Notes: generated from the sequence alone by a model not told the origin. DNA of 64,000 bases from Aurantimonas sp. HBX-1 (GCF_021391535.1 NZ_CP090066.1:571501-635500); one strand, 5' to 3'. Numbered from the stretch's first letter, positions 27,598 through 36,982 are shown. Program-made: numbers and translations.

Positions 27598-28710
27598 ATG
27601 CGGATATCGACCATCTGGCGTCTGGGCATCAAGGAGTTGTGGAACCTCCTGCGCACGCCAGCCCTGCTGGTGCTGATCGGCGCGGTGTTCACGATCCAGA
27701 TCTATGCGGCGGCAGTTGCGACGCCTTTCACACTGAACAAGGCGACGATCTCCATCGTGAACGAGGACGCCTCGCCGCTGTCGGCTCGCATCGCCTCGGC
27801 CTTCTACCCGCCCCATTTCGGCCCGCCGCAAGCGATTACCCTTTCGGAGATGAATCAGCGCATGGACGAGGGCATCGACACCTTCGCGCTCGTCATCCCG
27901 CCGAACTTCCAGCGCGATCTTCTGGCCGGGAGCGAACCGGCCATACAGCTGAATGTCGATGCAACGCGCATGACCCAGGCCTTCACCGGCGCGGGCTACG
28001 TACAGGCCATCGTATCGGGCGAGATCTCTGAATTCGTCCAGCGCTACCGCGCCGCCGGAGCCGCGCCGGTCGATCTGGTGCTGCGCGCGCGCTTCAACCC
28101 CGAACTCAATCCCAATTGGTTCAGCGCCATGATGGAGGTCGTCAACAATGTCGCGCTGCTCTCGGTCATCCTGGCCGGCGCGGCGCTTATCCGTGAGCGC
28201 GAGCACGGCACGATCGAACACCTTCTCGTTATGCCCGTGACGCCTGCGGAGATCATGCTCGGCAAGATCTGGCCGATGGTGGTGGTGGTGATGGGTGCGG
28301 CCTTCTTCTCCATCACCGTCGTAGTGCAGGCATGGCTGGCCATCCCTGTGGCGGGCTCGCTGTGGCTCCTGATGCTCGGCATGGCGCTCCAGCTCTTTGC
28401 GACGACTTCGCTCGGCATCTTCCTCGCCACCATCGCTGGCTCCATGCCGCAGTTCGGGCTGCTACTGATGCTCGTGCTGTTTCCGCTCCAGATCCTCGCC
28501 GGCGGTCTGACGCCGGTCGAGAATATGCCCGCAGGCCTGCGCATCCTCCTGTCGCTCGCGCCCGACACGCATTTCGTCTCGCTGTCGCAGTCGATCATGT
28601 TCCGCGGCGCTGGGCTCGACGTCATCTGGCCGCAGCTTCTCAGCCTCGTCGCCATCGGCCTCGTCCTTTTCTCGTTCTCGCTGTGGAGATTCCGCCGGTC
28701 GCTGCGTTAG
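27598..28710 (+). CDS. ABC-2 type permease (YhhJ-like)
   Basis: The 370-residue protein starts three bases after rbbA. It has an N-terminal helix (about 21-40), a large periplasmic domain up to about residue 170, and five C-terminal helices ending in WRFRRSLR, the YhhJ/ABC-2 permease layout. The conserved ERERGTxEHLLVMP-like segment (REREHGTIEHLLVMPVTP) is intact. It should pair with the permease part of the RbbA-like protein to form the transport path. The tripartite operon is controlled presumably by the divergent TetR. Confidence 0.93.
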   Translation: MRISTIWRLGIKELWNLLRTPALLVLIGAVFTIQIYAAAVATPFTLNKATISIVNEDASPLSARIASAFYPPHFGPPQAITLSEMNQRMDEGIDTFALVIPPNFQRDLLAGSEPAIQLNVDATRMTQAFTGAGYVQAIVSGEISEFVQRYRAAGAAPVDLVLRARFNPELNPNWFSAMMEVVNNVALLSVILAGAALIREREHGTIEHLLVMPVTPAEIMLGKIWPMVVVVMGAAFFSITVVVQAWLAIPVAGSLWLLMLGMALQLFATTSLGIFLATIAGSMPQFGLLLMLVLFPLQILAGGLTPVENMPAGLRILLSLAPDTHFVSLSQSIMFRGAGLDVIWPQLLSLVAIGLVLFSFSLWRFRRSLR

Positions 28711-29263
28711 GATCCGTCTGTCCATCGGGCACCGACCGGACGAGCCACAATTAGAAGGGTCATCGGCGCTCTACGTTGCGACGATGCGTGGGCATCTCCC
28801 GGGGCGATCGGCTTCCAGGCGCGTGTCCGGTTGCGTGGGACATAGATGACTATCAAGGGGCAAGCGCGGGGAGCCCCATCCGGCAATGGCGCCTTCGAAT
28901 TCCTCCGCCGCCTGCCAGCGGATGCCGCAGCCGCCTCGCGCGCATAGTGCGTCGGGGACACACCGACGCTTCGCCCGAAGGCCACGTCGGAGGCTGGTCG
29001 GGTCTGACGCACTTTCGGCGCCTGTTCGGCCGCCGCGTCCGCCGACATGCCCACTTTGATCTCGTTGAACTGACGGCTGCTTACACTTTTTGTCTTGCGG
29101 ACTGATCGGAGTGGGGCAGTGAGCCGCGGCCCGCCGGTTCACCCTGTTGCAGAGACGATCGATACGTCGCCGACAGGTCATTCATCGAAACGTCGCAAGA
29201 TCGTCACTGAGGGTTATCAATGGGACGGTAGGCCCTCCTCATTCACCAGACTGAGGAGTGGAC
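28711..29263. other. Intergenic region before the phosphodiester-ABC operon
   Basis: The 553 bases contain the operon promoter, which I cannot place. A reverse-strand stretch near 28945-29000 reads FGRSVGVSPTHYARE, reminiscent of the C-terminus of AraC-family regulators, but no helix-turn-helix precedes it, so it is at best a relic. Confidence 0.35.
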
Positions 29264-30829
29264 ATGTTCGACAGAGCGATCAAAGCTTGCCTTTTGACAG
29301 GACTTGCCCTTGGCAGTCTCGGCGCGATGCAGGCGCAGGCTGCCGGCAGACCCGACATCGTGGTCGCCGTAGCCGACAATCCGCCGACGCTGGAGCCGGC
29401 CAAGGAAATGTCGAACGTCGGCACCCGGATCACCTACTCGGTCTTCGACACGCTGATCCGCCGGGACTTCCTCTCGGGTGAAGGCGGCGGCGGCGCCAAG
29501 CTCGTGCCCTCGCTCGCGACGAGCTGGGAGCGGATCGACGACACGACCCTCGAATTGAAGCTTCGGGAGGGCGTCACGTTCCACAACGGCGCCGCCTTCA
29601 ACGCCGACGACGTGGTCTTTACCTTCTCGCCGGAACGCCTGATCGGGGAGGCTTCCCCGCTGCCACAGGGCCGGGCCTATTTCGGCGTTCTCGACCGCGT
29701 CGAAAAGCTCGACGACTACACGGTCCGCTTCGTCACCAAGGCGCCGGATCCGTTGCTCGAACAGCGCCTCGCCTCCTGGGCGTCATGGATCGTCGACAAG
29801 GATGACTGGCTTGAGAAGGCCGCGGGCAAGGGCTTCGCCCAGTTCCCGGTCGGCACCGGCCCCTACATGCTCGACGAGTACCGCGCCGATCAATACATCC
29901 GGCTCGATGCGTTCGACCAGTACTGGGATGGCCGGCCGACGGCGGCGACGGTAACATTCCGCAAGGTGCCGGAGCCGGCCGCTCGCATCGCCGGCCTCGT
30001 CAGCGGCGAGTTCGATATCATCACCAACGTCGCGCCGGACCAGATCGCCCAGATCGACGGCTATGACGATATCGAGACCCGCAGCGTCGTCCTCGCGAAT
30101 TCGCATGTCCTCGTCTACAACACCGACCATCCGGTCCTGGCCGACAAGCGCATTCGCCAGGCGATGAACTTGGCGATCGACCGCAATCTGCTCGTCGAAG
30201 CGCTCTGGAACGGCGATGCCGTGGTGCCGAACGGTCACCAGTATCCGGAATACGGCGACATGTATCAGGCCGATCGTCCGGGCTTCGGCTACGATCCGGA
30301 AAAGGCCCGGCAGCTCCTCGCAGAAGCCGGCTACAACGGCGAGACGATCGTCTATTCCACCGAGCCGCAATACTACCTGAACGCCCTGCCCGCCGCCCAG
30401 GCGATCCTGGAAATGTGGAAGGCCGTCGGCATCAATGCCGAACTCAACGTGACGGAGGACCTCGACTCCCTCCCGAACGACGAGCTGATGGTCCGCAACT
30501 GGTCGAATTCCACCCGCTATCCCGACCCGGTCGGCGGCCTTTGGAACACCTGGGGCCCCTATGGTTCGGCCCAGAAGACCTGGGAAAGCTGGACGCCCGA
30601 GACGTTCAACCAGATCGGCGCACAGCTCGAGACGACGCTCGACCACGACAAGCGCTTCGAACTTGCCGTGGATCTGATGGACACCTGGGAAGACGACGCC
30701 CCTGGCACGATCCTCTACCAGCCGCTGGAGACCTACGGTGTGCGCAAGTCCCTGAAATGGCAGCCCTACACGTTCTACTACATGGACCTGCGGCCATCCA
30801 ACCTGAAGGACGAGGCCGAAGGCTCGTGA
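29264..30829 (+). CDS. ABC transporter substrate-binding protein, family 5 (DppA/OppA type)
   Basis: The 521-residue protein has a signal peptide (residues 1-27, ending AQAAG) and the family-5 solute-binding fold: ATSWERIDDTTLELKLREGVTFHNG, the segment GTGPYMLDEY, and DKRIRQAMNLAIDR. It is a periplasmic protein that feeds the two permeases at the operon end. The family binds peptides, nickel, sugars and opines. ATG 29264 follows GAGGAG at 29253-29258. It is the first gene of a seven-gene operon that also has two phosphodiesterases, which suggests a phosphodiester ligand such as a glycerophospho- or sugar-phosphodiester. Confidence 0.93.
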   Translation: MFDRAIKACLLTGLALGSLGAMQAQAAGRPDIVVAVADNPPTLEPAKEMSNVGTRITYSVFDTLIRRDFLSGEGGGGAKLVPSLATSWERIDDTTLELKLREGVTFHNGAAFNADDVVFTFSPERLIGEASPLPQGRAYFGVLDRVEKLDDYTVRFVTKAPDPLLEQRLASWASWIVDKDDWLEKAAGKGFAQFPVGTGPYMLDEYRADQYIRLDAFDQYWDGRPTAATVTFRKVPEPAARIAGLVSGEFDIITNVAPDQIAQIDGYDDIETRSVVLANSHVLVYNTDHPVLADKRIRQAMNLAIDRNLLVEALWNGDAVVPNGHQYPEYGDMYQADRPGFGYDPEKARQLLAEAGYNGETIVYSTEPQYYLNALPAAQAILEMWKAVGINAELNVTEDLDSLPNDELMVRNWSNSTRYPDPVGGLWNTWGPYGSAQKTWESWTPETFNQIGAQLETTLDHDKRFELAVDLMDTWEDDAPGTILYQPLETYGVRKSLKWQPYTFYYMDLRPSNLKDEAEGS

Positions 30830-31863
30830 ATCTCTCCCTTTTGCCAACGGAAGGCGCCGGCTTTGCCGGCGCCTTGCCCGTTTCGGGTGTTTCGATCGAT
30901 CCCGCCTGTCCGGTCCTGTCGGTCGAGGCGATGACCGTCGGTACCGACACGGTCGATCTCGTGCTCGACGCCTCGCTGCACGTCGCTGCCGGTGAAACGC
31001 TGTGCCTCGTCGGCGAAAGCGGCTGCGGCAAGAGCCTGACCTGCCTCGCCGCGATGGGACTTCTGGCCGATCCCGTGCGCCTGAAGGCGGGCCGTATCAG
31101 CCTGCTCGGCAAGGATCTGACGGGCCTTGACGAGCGAAGCCTCCGGCAGATGCGCGGCCGGGACATGGCGATGATCTTCCAGGATCCCGGTGCTTCGCTG
31201 AACCCGGTGCAGCGGGTCGGCCGTCAAGTCGCCGAGGCCCTCGTCGTGCACGATGGCGTATCGTGGAAAGCTGCCATGCGACGGGCTGTCGAACTTCTCG
31301 ACAAGGTCGGAATCCACGACCCGGAGAAACGCGCAGTCGCCTATCCGCATCAACTGTCGGGCGGCATGTGCCAACGGGTGATGATCGCCATGGCGCTCGC
31401 CTGCCGTCCACGTCTGATCGTCTCCGACGAGGCGACGACGGCGCTCGACGTCACCACCCAGGCGCAGATCCTGAAGCTGATGAAGACCCTGCAGAACGAG
31501 ACCGGGACGGCGATGATCTTCGTCACGCATGATCTGTCCGTCGTCGCAGAGATCGCCGACCGCGTCGCCGTCATGTATTCCGGCCGGATCGTCGAGACGG
31601 GGACGGTCGACGACATCTTCGATCACCCCGCCCATCCCTATACGCAGGGCCTGATGAACTGCCGCCTGCACGCATTGTCGGCAGCGGCGGACGGGCAGCT
31701 CGCGGCGATCGGCGGGACGGTGCCGCGGCCGGCAGCGCGTCCCAGCGGCTGCGCGTTCCGTCAGCGCTGCGAGAGGCAAGTCGACCGATGCGCGACCTGG
31801 CCGGCACCACGGTCCTATGCAGGGTCACAGACGGTCGCATGCCATTTTCCGGGCCAGCCATGA
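30826..31863 (+). CDS. ABC transporter ATPase (DppD/OppD type)
   Basis: The ATPase has 345 residues if GTG 30826 (GTGA overlap with the binding protein) is the start. The first 25 residues are unusual because they are encoded across a terminator-like hairpin (30851-30875), so a start at TTG 30874 is possible. Walker A GESGCGKS is at 63-70, the signature is LSGGMCQRV, and Walker B ends LIVSDEATTALDV. The C-terminal CAFRQRCERQVDRC region is the Cys-containing oligopeptide-ATPase extension. It powers import together with the next gene. Confidence 0.92.
   Translation: MNLSLLPTEGAGFAGALPVSGVSIDPACPVLSVEAMTVGTDTVDLVLDASLHVAAGETLCLVGESGCGKSLTCLAAMGLLADPVRLKAGRISLLGKDLTGLDERSLRQMRGRDMAMIFQDPGASLNPVQRVGRQVAEALVVHDGVSWKAAMRRAVELLDKVGIHDPEKRAVAYPHQLSGGMCQRVMIAMALACRPRLIVSDEATTALDVTTQAQILKLMKTLQNETGTAMIFVTHDLSVVAEIADRVAVMYSGRIVETGTVDDIFDHPAHPYTQGLMNCRLHALSAAADGQLAAIGGTVPRPAARPSGCAFRQRCERQVDRCATWPAPRSYAGSQTVACHFPGQP
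30851..30875 (+). terminator. Attenuator-like hairpin between binding protein and first ATPase
   Basis: AAGGCGCCGG (30851-30860) and CCGGCGCCTT (30866-30875) form a perfect 10-base stem with a CTTTG loop, 22 bases after the binding-protein stop. It could let part of the transcripts stop here, giving more binding protein than membrane parts. Confidence 0.6.
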
Positions 31864-32690
31864 CGGACGGCCCGATGCTCGCGCTTCACGCCGTGAGCCG
31901 GCATTATGGTGGCCGCCAGGCCTGGCTCCGTCGCGGCGAACCGGTCCGCGCCGTCGAGGGCGTCACCCTGACGCTCAGCCCCGGCGAAACCCTCGGGATC
32001 GTCGGCGAAAGCGGCAGCGGCAAGTCGACGCTCGGTCGCATCGCTGCAGGCATCGAGGCGCCGAGCGCGGGCCGGGTCACCTTCGACGGCGAGCCTTACG
32101 GAGCAATCGATACGGCCGCTTGGCGCCGGCAGCGCCGCATCGTCCAGGTCGTGTTCCAGAACCCCTCCCAAGCCCTCGATCCGCGGCTTGCGATCGCCGC
32201 GCAGATCCAGGGAGCGATGGCCGCCCATCGGATCGACATGGTGGAGGACGGCGACGACAGGACGCACACACTGCTCGCCCGCGTCGGCCTTGCCGGGCTC
32301 GGATCGCGTTTTCCGCACCAGCTTTCTGGCGGCCAATTGCAGCGCGCCGTCATCGCCCGGGCGCTCGCTTTGTCGCCGCGGTTGATCGTCTGCGACGAGG
32401 CGGTCAGCGCGCTCGACGTCTCGGTTCAGGCGCAGATCCTGAACTTGCTGAAGGATCTGCAGGCCGAATTCGGCGTCGCGTATCTCTTCATCTCCCACGA
32501 TCTCGGGGTGGTGCGCCACATCAGCCATCGCATTGCCGTGATGCAGCGAGGGCGGATCGTCGAGACGGGGCCGGCAAGCGAAGTCTTCGTCCGCCCGAGC
32601 AACCCTTACACGCAATCGCTGATCGCGGCGTTGCCGGCGGCATCGCCCGCGATGCGCCGAGCCCGCGACGCGGCGGCCCAGGCCGCTTAG
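31860..32690 (+). CDS. ABC transporter ATPase (DppF/OppF type)
   Basis: The 276-residue ATPase starts at ATG 31860, overlapping the previous stop as ATGA. Walker A GESGSGKST is at 49-57, the signature is LSGGQLQRA, Walker B is LIVCDEAVSALDV and the switch His is in LFISHDLG. It forms the second nucleotide-binding subunit of the importer. The C-terminus ends soon after the NPYTQSLIAALP element and lacks the Cys-rich tail seen in the partner ATPase, as is common for F-type subunits. Confidence 0.93.
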   Translation: MTDGPMLALHAVSRHYGGRQAWLRRGEPVRAVEGVTLTLSPGETLGIVGESGSGKSTLGRIAAGIEAPSAGRVTFDGEPYGAIDTAAWRRQRRIVQVVFQNPSQALDPRLAIAAQIQGAMAAHRIDMVEDGDDRTHTLLARVGLAGLGSRFPHQLSGGQLQRAVIARALALSPRLIVCDEAVSALDVSVQAQILNLLKDLQAEFGVAYLFISHDLGVVRHISHRIAVMQRGRIVETGPASEVFVRPSNPYTQSLIAALPAASPAMRRARDAAAQAA

Positions 32691-32702
32691 GAACCCGCCA
32701 CC

Positions 32703-33452
32703 ATGCATTCCTCCACCACGACCAGACCGGCTATCGTCGCCCATCGGGGTTTTTCGGCCGCCCATCGCGAGAATTCGCCTGATGCCTGGCAGGCAGCGCA
32801 CGAAGCCGGCGCCGACGTCATCGAGGCCGACATCCGCATGACCCGTGACGGGACGCTCGTCTGCTGCCACGACGCCGATCTCAGGCGCCTTGCGGGCCGT
32901 CATGAAACGATCACGGATCTCGACGCGGCAGACCTTGCGGCCGTTACCGTGGAAGGCAGCGCCGCGGCGCCGCCTTTGGCGCTGCTCTTCAGCCTCCTGC
33001 CGGTCGCGCAGGCGATCCTCTTCGACGTCAAGGATGAGCGCCCAAAAGCGCTCGACCGCCTCCTCGCAGCAGCGAGTGCCAGCGGTCGCGACAAACTTTT
33101 CTTCGGTCTCCACGACATCGCCTCGGTGCGCCACGTCAGGGCCCGGACGAGCGCCGCCATACTGGGCCTCTTGAAGAAGCCTGACGAAGAAGAGGCGTTC
33201 TTCGCGGCCGGCGGCAGCATCCTGCGGCTGTGGGAGGGCGACGCGATCCCGGAACGCCTCCGTGCCGTGAAGGGCCGGAACCGCCGGGTCTGGGTCACCA
33301 CGGGTCATCATCAGACCGGCCGCGACGTCGGCGATTTTGCACCCGACGTGCTGCGCCGCATGGCCGCCGACGGCGCTGCCGGCTTCCTCGTCAACGATCC
33401 GGCCGCAGCGCACGAGGCACTTGCCGGCCTTCGCCTGGAGGAAAGCGCATGA
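32703..33452 (+). CDS. Glycerophosphodiester phosphodiesterase family protein (cytoplasmic)
   Basis: The 249-residue protein is a GDPD-type TIM barrel. The catalytic and metal residues are present: His14-Arg15 in AHRG, Glu23-Asn24, Glu41 and Asp43 in EADI, and His56 in CHDADL. It cleaves phosphodiesters such as glycerophosphocholine to an alcohol and glycerol phosphate. There is no signal peptide, so it should act in the cytoplasm on the imported ligand. The gene lies 12 bases after the ATPase and overlaps the next phosphodiesterase by ATGA. It is short for the family but includes the final VNDP motif. Confidence 0.92.
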   Translation: MHSSTTTRPAIVAHRGFSAAHRENSPDAWQAAHEAGADVIEADIRMTRDGTLVCCHDADLRRLAGRHETITDLDAADLAAVTVEGSAAAPPLALLFSLLPVAQAILFDVKDERPKALDRLLAAASASGRDKLFFGLHDIASVRHVRARTSAAILGLLKKPDEEEAFFAAGGSILRLWEGDAIPERLRAVKGRNRRVWVTTGHHQTGRDVGDFAPDVLRRMAADGAAGFLVNDPAAAHEALAGLRLEESA

Positions 33453-34876
33453 GCCAAGGCTCGACTCTCCTCGTCTGCTTCGACGGACTGCGGCGCGACC
33501 ATGCCACGGCCGAGCGCATGCCGAATCTCGCCCGCTTCATGGCTGGCGGCGTCGACATGATCAATTCGCGCAGCGTCTTCCCGAGCGAAACCCGCGTCGC
33601 CTCGACCAGCACCGTCACCGGCTCCGCGCCGGGCGAGCACGGGCTCGTCGCCAACCAGTTCATCAATCCCGCCGTCCTCCCGGAAGGCCTCTTCAACACG
33701 GCAAAACGCGACAATCTGCTGCGCGCCGACGCGCTCGGCGTCCTCGTTGACCGCGAGAGCCTTGGCCAGCGTCTGGCGCGTGCCGGCAGGCGGTTCGCCG
33801 TCGTCAGCACCGCAACGCCCGGCGCGACCTTCATGATGAGCTACGGCGCAGGCGGTCTCGGCCAGCCGGTTTTCTCGGTGCACGAGGGGGTCGGCACCCA
33901 CGAGGTCATGAGGCAGGCCGAAGAACGGTTCGGTGCGATCCCTGAAGGCGCGACGCCCAACACGGCGCGGATCGACTATGCGACGCGGGTCCTGACCGAC
34001 CTCGTCTATCCGACGCATGGACCCGATCTCGCGGTCTTCTGGATGTCCGATCCGGACATAACCTCGCACGGCTATGGCATCGACGGCCCCGAGACGATCA
34101 CCGCGCAGCGCGGCTGCGATGACGCCTTCGGCCGCATCCTGGATTGGTGGCAGGCCGGCGACGGACCGGAGAACATCATGGTCATGTCCGACCATGGGCA
34201 GATCACCGGCGCAGGCCGCGTCGATCTGAGGTCAGCCCTGCCAGACCATGCGGACTATCTGGCGCCCGGCTATTTCTCCGGCCTGTATCTCCCGAAGCCC
34301 TCCCGCAAGACGATCGCGAAGACCGTCGAGGAACTGGCTGCCGAACCCTGGTGTGGCCTCGTCTTCGTCAACCTTCCCGGGGAACCTCAGGCCACCGTGC
34401 CGGGTGCGATTGCGGCCTCGGCCATGGGCGGCGGCCATCCTCGCTCGGCGCCCGTCTCCTTCACGCTTCGCGCGTCGGCGGGCCTGCCCCCCGGCTCGGC
34501 GGAAACCTGCCTTTTCGTCGGTGGCATCGAACCCGGTGGCGGCATGCATGGCGGCCTTACCCGGGGCGAACTCTCGACCGCTCTGGCCGCGGCCGGGCCG
34601 GCGTTCCGACATGACGTGCAATCGGCGACCCCATGTTGGCTGCCCGACATCGCGCCGACGCTCCTGACGATCCTCGGCCTCGCCACCGAAGGGACCGGCG
34701 GCCGGATCCTGGGCGAGGTTCTGGCAGACCGCGACGGCGAGCCGGCGTGCGTCGAGCGGCGCACCCTCACTGCCTCGGTCGGCAGCCACGAACAGACCGT
34801 CGAGCAGTGGCTCGTCGACGGCCGCGCGATCACCGATTTCGGCTGGTCGCAAGGGCCCGGGGACCCGCTGCGATGA
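33449..34876 (+). CDS. Alkaline-phosphatase-superfamily phosphodiesterase/nucleotide pyrophosphatase
   Basis: The 475-residue protein has the NPP-type metal site: Asp12 in CFDGLRRD, a nucleophile Thr48 in FPSETRVAS, MSDPDITSHGYGID, MSDHGQ and a late GGGHPRSAPV His. NPP enzymes hydrolyse phosphodiesters and pyrophosphates. No signal peptide is present, so it is cytoplasmic, which is less common in this family and fits hydrolysis of an imported compound. Overlaps with both neighbours (ATGA) argue for tight coupling in the transport operon. Confidence 0.88.
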   Translation: MSQGSTLLVCFDGLRRDHATAERMPNLARFMAGGVDMINSRSVFPSETRVASTSTVTGSAPGEHGLVANQFINPAVLPEGLFNTAKRDNLLRADALGVLVDRESLGQRLARAGRRFAVVSTATPGATFMMSYGAGGLGQPVFSVHEGVGTHEVMRQAEERFGAIPEGATPNTARIDYATRVLTDLVYPTHGPDLAVFWMSDPDITSHGYGIDGPETITAQRGCDDAFGRILDWWQAGDGPENIMVMSDHGQITGAGRVDLRSALPDHADYLAPGYFSGLYLPKPSRKTIAKTVEELAAEPWCGLVFVNLPGEPQATVPGAIAASAMGGGHPRSAPVSFTLRASAGLPPGSAETCLFVGGIEPGGGMHGGLTRGELSTALAAAGPAFRHDVQSATPCWLPDIAPTLLTILGLATEGTGGRILGEVLADRDGEPACVERRTLTASVGSHEQTVEQWLVDGRAITDFGWSQGPGDPLR

Positions 34877-35811
34877 GCCCGCGTTTCCTCCTGACGAAGC
34901 TGCTGCGTGCGTTCCTAACGCTCGTTCTCGCCGTCACCTTCGTCTTCGTCGTGCTTCGCATGTCCGGCGATCCGGTGACGCAGATGCTTCCCGACGACAC
35001 GCCGGCCGCCGTCATAACGGAATACCGCGCGATGTGGGGGCTAGACCGTCCGCTGCCGGAGCAATATCTGCGATATGTCGCGGGCATCTTCCGGGGGGAT
35101 TTCGGCTTTTCGTTCCGTGACGACCGGCCGGCGTTCGACGTCGTCCTGGAGCGCCTGCCCCTCACGCTCCAACTGGGTCTCACGGCACTCGCCTTAACGC
35201 TTCTTCTCGGGCTCGGCGCGGGAATCCTGGCGGCGCTGAACCGCGGCACGACGATCGACCACGCCACCATGGCTTTCACGATCCTGGGCCATTCGATGCC
35301 GAACTTCTTCCTCGGCATCCTGATGATTCTGCTCTTCGCGATGACATGGCGCGTCCTGCCGAGCTCGGGTGCCGGAAGCTTCGAGCACCTGATAATGCCG
35401 GCGGTGACGCTCGGCACCAGTTACGCTGCCACGGTCGGGCGCTTCACCCGCTCCTCGCTGCTGGAAGTCCTGCACCAGCCCTTCATGCGCACGGCCAGGG
35501 CCAAGGGCGTGCCGTTCCGGCGCCGGATCATGAACCACGCATTGCCGAACGCGGGCATCCCCATTGTCACCGTCGTCGGTCTTCGCGTCGGCGCGCTGAT
35601 CGGGGGCGCCGTGGTTGTCGAACCGGTCTTCGCGTGGCCCGGCGTTGGTCAGCTTCTCGTCAATGCCGTCGCCTTCCGCGATCTCGCCGTCGTCCAGACC
35701 GTCGTGCTGCTGATCGCCTTCACCATGATTGCCATCAACTTCCTGGTCGACATCCTCTATGGCTGGCTCGATCCCCGCATCGGCGCCGGTCGACGCGAGG
35801 CGCGGGCATGA
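34873..35811 (+). CDS. ABC transporter permease (DppB type)
   Basis: The 312-residue permease has six membrane helices, the first at about 9-30, and the type-I permease loop near residue 205 (TARAKGVPFRRRIMNHALPN), the EAA motif that contacts the ATPases. The periplasmic segment after helix 1 is typical for DppB subunits. It starts at ATG 34873 by overlap with the phosphodiesterase. It is one of two permeases of the phosphodiester-type importer. Confidence 0.93.
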   Translation: MSPRFLLTKLLRAFLTLVLAVTFVFVVLRMSGDPVTQMLPDDTPAAVITEYRAMWGLDRPLPEQYLRYVAGIFRGDFGFSFRDDRPAFDVVLERLPLTLQLGLTALALTLLLGLGAGILAALNRGTTIDHATMAFTILGHSMPNFFLGILMILLFAMTWRVLPSSGAGSFEHLIMPAVTLGTSYAATVGRFTRSSLLEVLHQPFMRTARAKGVPFRRRIMNHALPNAGIPIVTVVGLRVGALIGGAVVVEPVFAWPGVGQLLVNAVAFRDLAVVQTVVLLIAFTMIAINFLVDILYGWLDPRIGAGRREARA

Positions 35812-36695
35812 GCGCGGTCACCGATCCCGTCGCGCCCAAAGCGAAATCGCGACCGCGCCGACGCCGCCTGCCGATCGTCGTCGCCCTTTGCAGCGCATGG
35901 CTCGTCCTCGTCCTCGTCCTCTCTCTCGGCGCAGACCTGATCGCGCCGTACGGCTATGCCGAGCAGAGCCTCCTCAATCGCCTCAAGCCGCCCGCCTTCC
36001 TTGGCGGCGACCCCGCCTATCTCCTCGGCACCGACGGGCTCGGTCGCGATGTCTTCTCACGACTCCTCTACGCCATGCGCACCAGCGTGCTCATCGCGTT
36101 CTGCGGCACGCTGATCGGCTCCGTGGTGGGCACCATCCTTGGTTTCCTCGCCGCCCATTTCCGCGGCTGGTTCGAGGAACTCGTCATGCTGTTGGTGGAC
36201 TTCCAGGCGTCGATGCCGTTCCTGATCATCGCGCTGGCGATCCTCGCCTTCTTCGGTAACAGCTTCGAACTGTTCCTCCTGGTGGTGGGCTTCTACGGCT
36301 GGGAGGTCTATGCGCGCCTGACGCGCGGACTGGTCCTGCAGGCCAACGCGCAAGGTTACGCCTTTGCCATCCGCACCCTCGGTGTCCATCCGTTTAGCAT
36401 CTACGTAAGGCACGTGCTGCCGAACATCCTCAGCGTTCTCGTGGTGCAGGTGACGCTGAACTTTCCCGAACTGATCCTGCTGGAGACGTCGTTGAGCTTT
36501 CTCGGGCTTGGCGTCCAGCCACCGCAGACCAGCCTGGGTCTGATGCTCGGCGAGGGGCGGAATTATATCGCGACGGCTTGGTGGATGGCGATCCCGGCGG
36601 GCGTCGTGATCTTCCTGACGACGCTGTCGGTCAGCCTGCTCGGCGACTGGCTGCGCGACCGCCTCGACCCAACACTGCGGACTGCAGATGAGTGA
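35808..36695 (+). CDS. ABC transporter permease (DppC type)
   Basis: The 295-residue permease has an N-terminal basic tail and a helix (about 24-44), then the DppC segment LLGTDGLGRDVFSRLLYAMRT and five further helices. The EAA loop is visible in AIRTLGVHPFSIYVRHVLPN. It starts at ATG 35808 by overlap and is the last gene of the operon. I see no terminator directly behind it; the next sequence is a scatter of gene relics. Confidence 0.93.
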   Translation: MSAVTDPVAPKAKSRPRRRRLPIVVALCSAWLVLVLVLSLGADLIAPYGYAEQSLLNRLKPPAFLGGDPAYLLGTDGLGRDVFSRLLYAMRTSVLIAFCGTLIGSVVGTILGFLAAHFRGWFEELVMLLVDFQASMPFLIIALAILAFFGNSFELFLLVVGFYGWEVYARLTRGLVLQANAQGYAFAIRTLGVHPFSIYVRHVLPNILSVLVVQVTLNFPELILLETSLSFLGLGVQPPQTSLGLMLGEGRNYIATAWWMAIPAGVVIFLTTLSVSLLGDWLRDRLDPTLRTADE

Positions 36696-36789
36696 AGGCG
36701 AAGCCTCGGGACCGAGCGCACCCACGCGCAGTTGTGCCGCCAGTTCGTCTTGAGCGGCTTACAAGTGCAGCTAGCGCGATCGTCCGCTT

Positions 36790-36930
36790 GGCGGACCATC
36801 ATACAGGTTTGATCAACGCATGAACCGCGGCCGGTGGAGTTCCCCCGGTTTGATGGACGCGATCCGATTTGTGGGAGGAGAGTGTCACCATGCCGAAAAC
36901 GCGGAGCCCTATATCTCCGGGCCGGACACA
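36790..36930 (+). mobile_element. Possible left-end relic of an IS3-family element
   Basis: GGGAGGAG followed by an ATG at 36890 begins MPKTRSPIS, much like the start of IS3-family OrfA proteins (MPKTRR...). The frame then stops after 26 residues. Upstream there is a CCCCCGGTTT tract that could be an element end. The likeness covers only a few residues, so this is tentative. Confidence 0.3.
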
Positions 36931-36951
36931 TCGAAGGGGTAGCGGTGGGAA

Positions 36952-36982
36952 TATGGCGCCAACTTCTTGAGTTGGCGCCATA
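36952..36982. terminator. Strong hairpin at the end of the autotransporter relic
   Basis: A perfect 13-base stem, TATGGCGCCAACT and AGTTGGCGCCATA, with loop TCTTG lies 12 bases past the stop of the reverse-strand autotransporter tail. It is probably that gene's surviving terminator. Confidence 0.6.

Noticed and set aside
28776..29105. Forward frame with AraC-like look (GWSGLTHFRRLFGRR)
   Set aside because: The likeness is short, lacks the full helix-turn-helix pair, and the opposite strand gives a different AraC-like scrap at the same place, so neither can be trusted.
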